A stretch of DNA of 6,118 nucleotides from Ilumatobacter sp. (GTDB lineage Bacteria; Actinomycetota; Acidimicrobiia; Acidimicrobiales; Ilumatobacteraceae), in NCBI GenBank assembly GCA_029263275.1, contig JAJCXU010000292.1, positions 1 to 6,118 on the forward strand, written 5' to 3'. This document shows positions 5,206 through 6,118 of this stretch, piece by piece. Positions within the stretch are counted from its first letter, which is position 1. Each line of letters starts with the position of its first letter. Under the pieces are notes generated by a model that did not search any database, had not been told where the DNA came from, and saw only the letters and a program-made list of their open reading frames with translations. The position numbers and the translations under genes were made by a program.

Positions 5206-6118
5206 GACGACGAATCGTTGCGCCGGCCAATCCGGTCCACAACTGCCAACTGGCTGTTCGGCAACGCATGGGCGTAGGTGTTCATGAGCATCTCGGGGCT
5301 GTGGCCGAGGATGTCGGCGATGGCTCGCAGCTCGCCGAGGTCGCTCGCCTGCTGAACCATGTGGGTCGCAGCCGTGTGGCGAAGCCCGTGCGACGTTAGC
5401 CGTGGCAGCTCGGCGCTCCCGACGAAGCGTTCGAGCGCCCGGTCGTAGGAGCGAGGCAGCACCAGCCGACCGATGCGAGTCGACACGATCAGATCGTTGT
5501 CCTCCCACTCCTCCCCGGCCACCAACCGTTCGGCAGCTTGCTCAGCTCGACGGTGTGCAAACGCTCGCATCGTCTCCTCGTCGATCGGGATCGTCCGGCG
5601 CGACCGCTCATTCTTTGTGTTGCTCCACTCGGCCCCGGTCCGGGTCGCCACGATGCTCTCGTCGATCTTCAACGTTCCGGAATCGACGTCGAGGTTCTTC
5701 CACTTCAGCGCAAGCATCTCGCTGCGCCGCAGTCCGTAGAGGACAGACACTCGGAATGCGACCGCCCATCGATGGTTCGCCGTTGCTTCGAGGAACCTGT
5801 CGACCTCGTCGGCCGTCCACGTTTCGGTCTCCTTCTCGCGCACTGGCTTCGCCACCGTTCGAGGCAACCCAACACGAGCAGCCGGACTGCGGGAGATCAA
5901 TCCTTCGTCGACCGCCTCGGTCAAAGCCGCACGCAACACCGTCCGACAGATCTGCACGGAGCGCTTCGACAACTTGCCGCCAGCGGCAAGTGCCTCGATC
6001 CAACCGGCAACGTCGTCGCGGTCGAGCATCGACAACTGGATCGCGCCGAGGCCGGCTTCGATGTGCGGGATTGCCCAGGCGTACTGCTCTTGCGCCTTCG
6101 GGGTGATGTCGGTGCGGC
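5202..6118 (-). CDS. Phage-type tyrosine site-specific integrase, N-terminus off window
   Basis: This enzyme integrates or excises the element by strand exchange at att sites through a 3'-phosphotyrosine link. 304 residues are visible and the frame is open to the right edge, so the true start and any arm-type DNA-binding domain are missing. The core-binding SAM-like domain begins at the edge (DITPKAQEQYAWAIPHIEAG, then LSKRSVQICRTVLRAALTEA). The catalytic domain follows. Counting from the TTG at 6035, R103 (YGLRRSE), K141 (TKNERSRRTIP), H216 and R219 (HGLRHTAATH), H245 (LGHSPE) and nucleophile Y254 (MNTYAH, codon at 5274-5276) are all present, so it should be active if the N-terminus is whole. 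The TTG at 6035 and the ATG at 6029 (MLDRDD) lie inside the core-binding domain and are not real starts. An attP would normally lie upstream of int, outside this window. Confidence 0.95.
   Translation of the reverse strand, partial: RTDITPKAQEQYAWAIPHIEAGLGAIQLSMLDRDDVAGWIEALAAGGKLSKRSVQICRTVLRAALTEAVDEGLISRSPAARVGLPRTVAKPVREKETETWTADEVDRFLEATANHRWAVAFRVSVLYGLRRSEMLALKWKNLDVDSGTLKIDESIVATRTGAEWSNTKNERSRRTIPIDEETMRAFAHRRAEQAAERLVAGEEWEDNDLIVSTRIGRLVLPRSYDRALERFVGSAELPRLTSHGLRHTAATHMVQQASDLGELRAIADILGHSPEMLMNTYAHALPNSQLAVVDRIGRRNDSSS

Noticed and set aside
1..6118. tRNA genes, CRISPR arrays, toxin-antitoxin pairs, Qat partner genes
   Set aside because: No cloverleaf, no regularly spaced repeats and no recognisable partner proteins were seen on either strand.

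Overview
The window looks like part of an integrated mobile island in a high-GC Gram-positive bacterium, most likely an actinomycete. This is inferred from GC-rich coding sequence, GTG and 4-nt-overlap starts, an IS6110-type insertion sequence end, and a MobF-type relaxase remnant of the kind common on actinobacterial conjugative elements. No rRNA, tRNA or housekeeping gene is present to fix the taxon.

Layout from left to right. (1) 1-362 is the end of an IS3-family element: a leftward orfA that runs off the left edge, and its terminal inverted repeat at 335-362. (2) 363-934 starts at the last base of that repeat. It is the C-terminal end of a TraA/TrwC-like relaxase-helicase, with helicase motifs V and VI visible and the 5' part cut off by the IS. 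(3) 935-1409 is a helical, charged stretch in shifting frames. It is probably the decayed relaxase tail, although its last part could be a separate 113-residue gene. (4) 1406-1570 is a possible 54-codon ORF linked to both neighbours by 4-nt start/stop overlaps. (5) 1567-5205 is the dominant gene. It encodes a 1212-residue KAP-family P-loop NTPase with two probable membrane segments inserted in the ATPase domain and about 800 residues of C-terminal helical sequence of unknown function. (6) 5202-6118, on the opposite strand, is a tyrosine site-specific integrase with all six catalytic residues; its N-terminus is beyond the right edge.

The integrase and relaxase remnant point to an integrative, formerly conjugative element, and the IS is a later insertion that destroyed the relaxase. 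The large KAP NTPase is the cargo. KAP NTPases of this membrane-anchored type are known or suspected in phage exclusion (PifA of plasmid F, QatA of the Qat system), so a single-gene or small-operon defence role is the most interesting hypothesis. Nothing in this sequence proves it.

The KAP gene and the integrase converge and share their stop codons within one CTAG palindrome, so there is no room for an intergenic terminator. The left half of the relaxase remnant has a very different third-codon-position use from its right half, which suggests a mosaic history.
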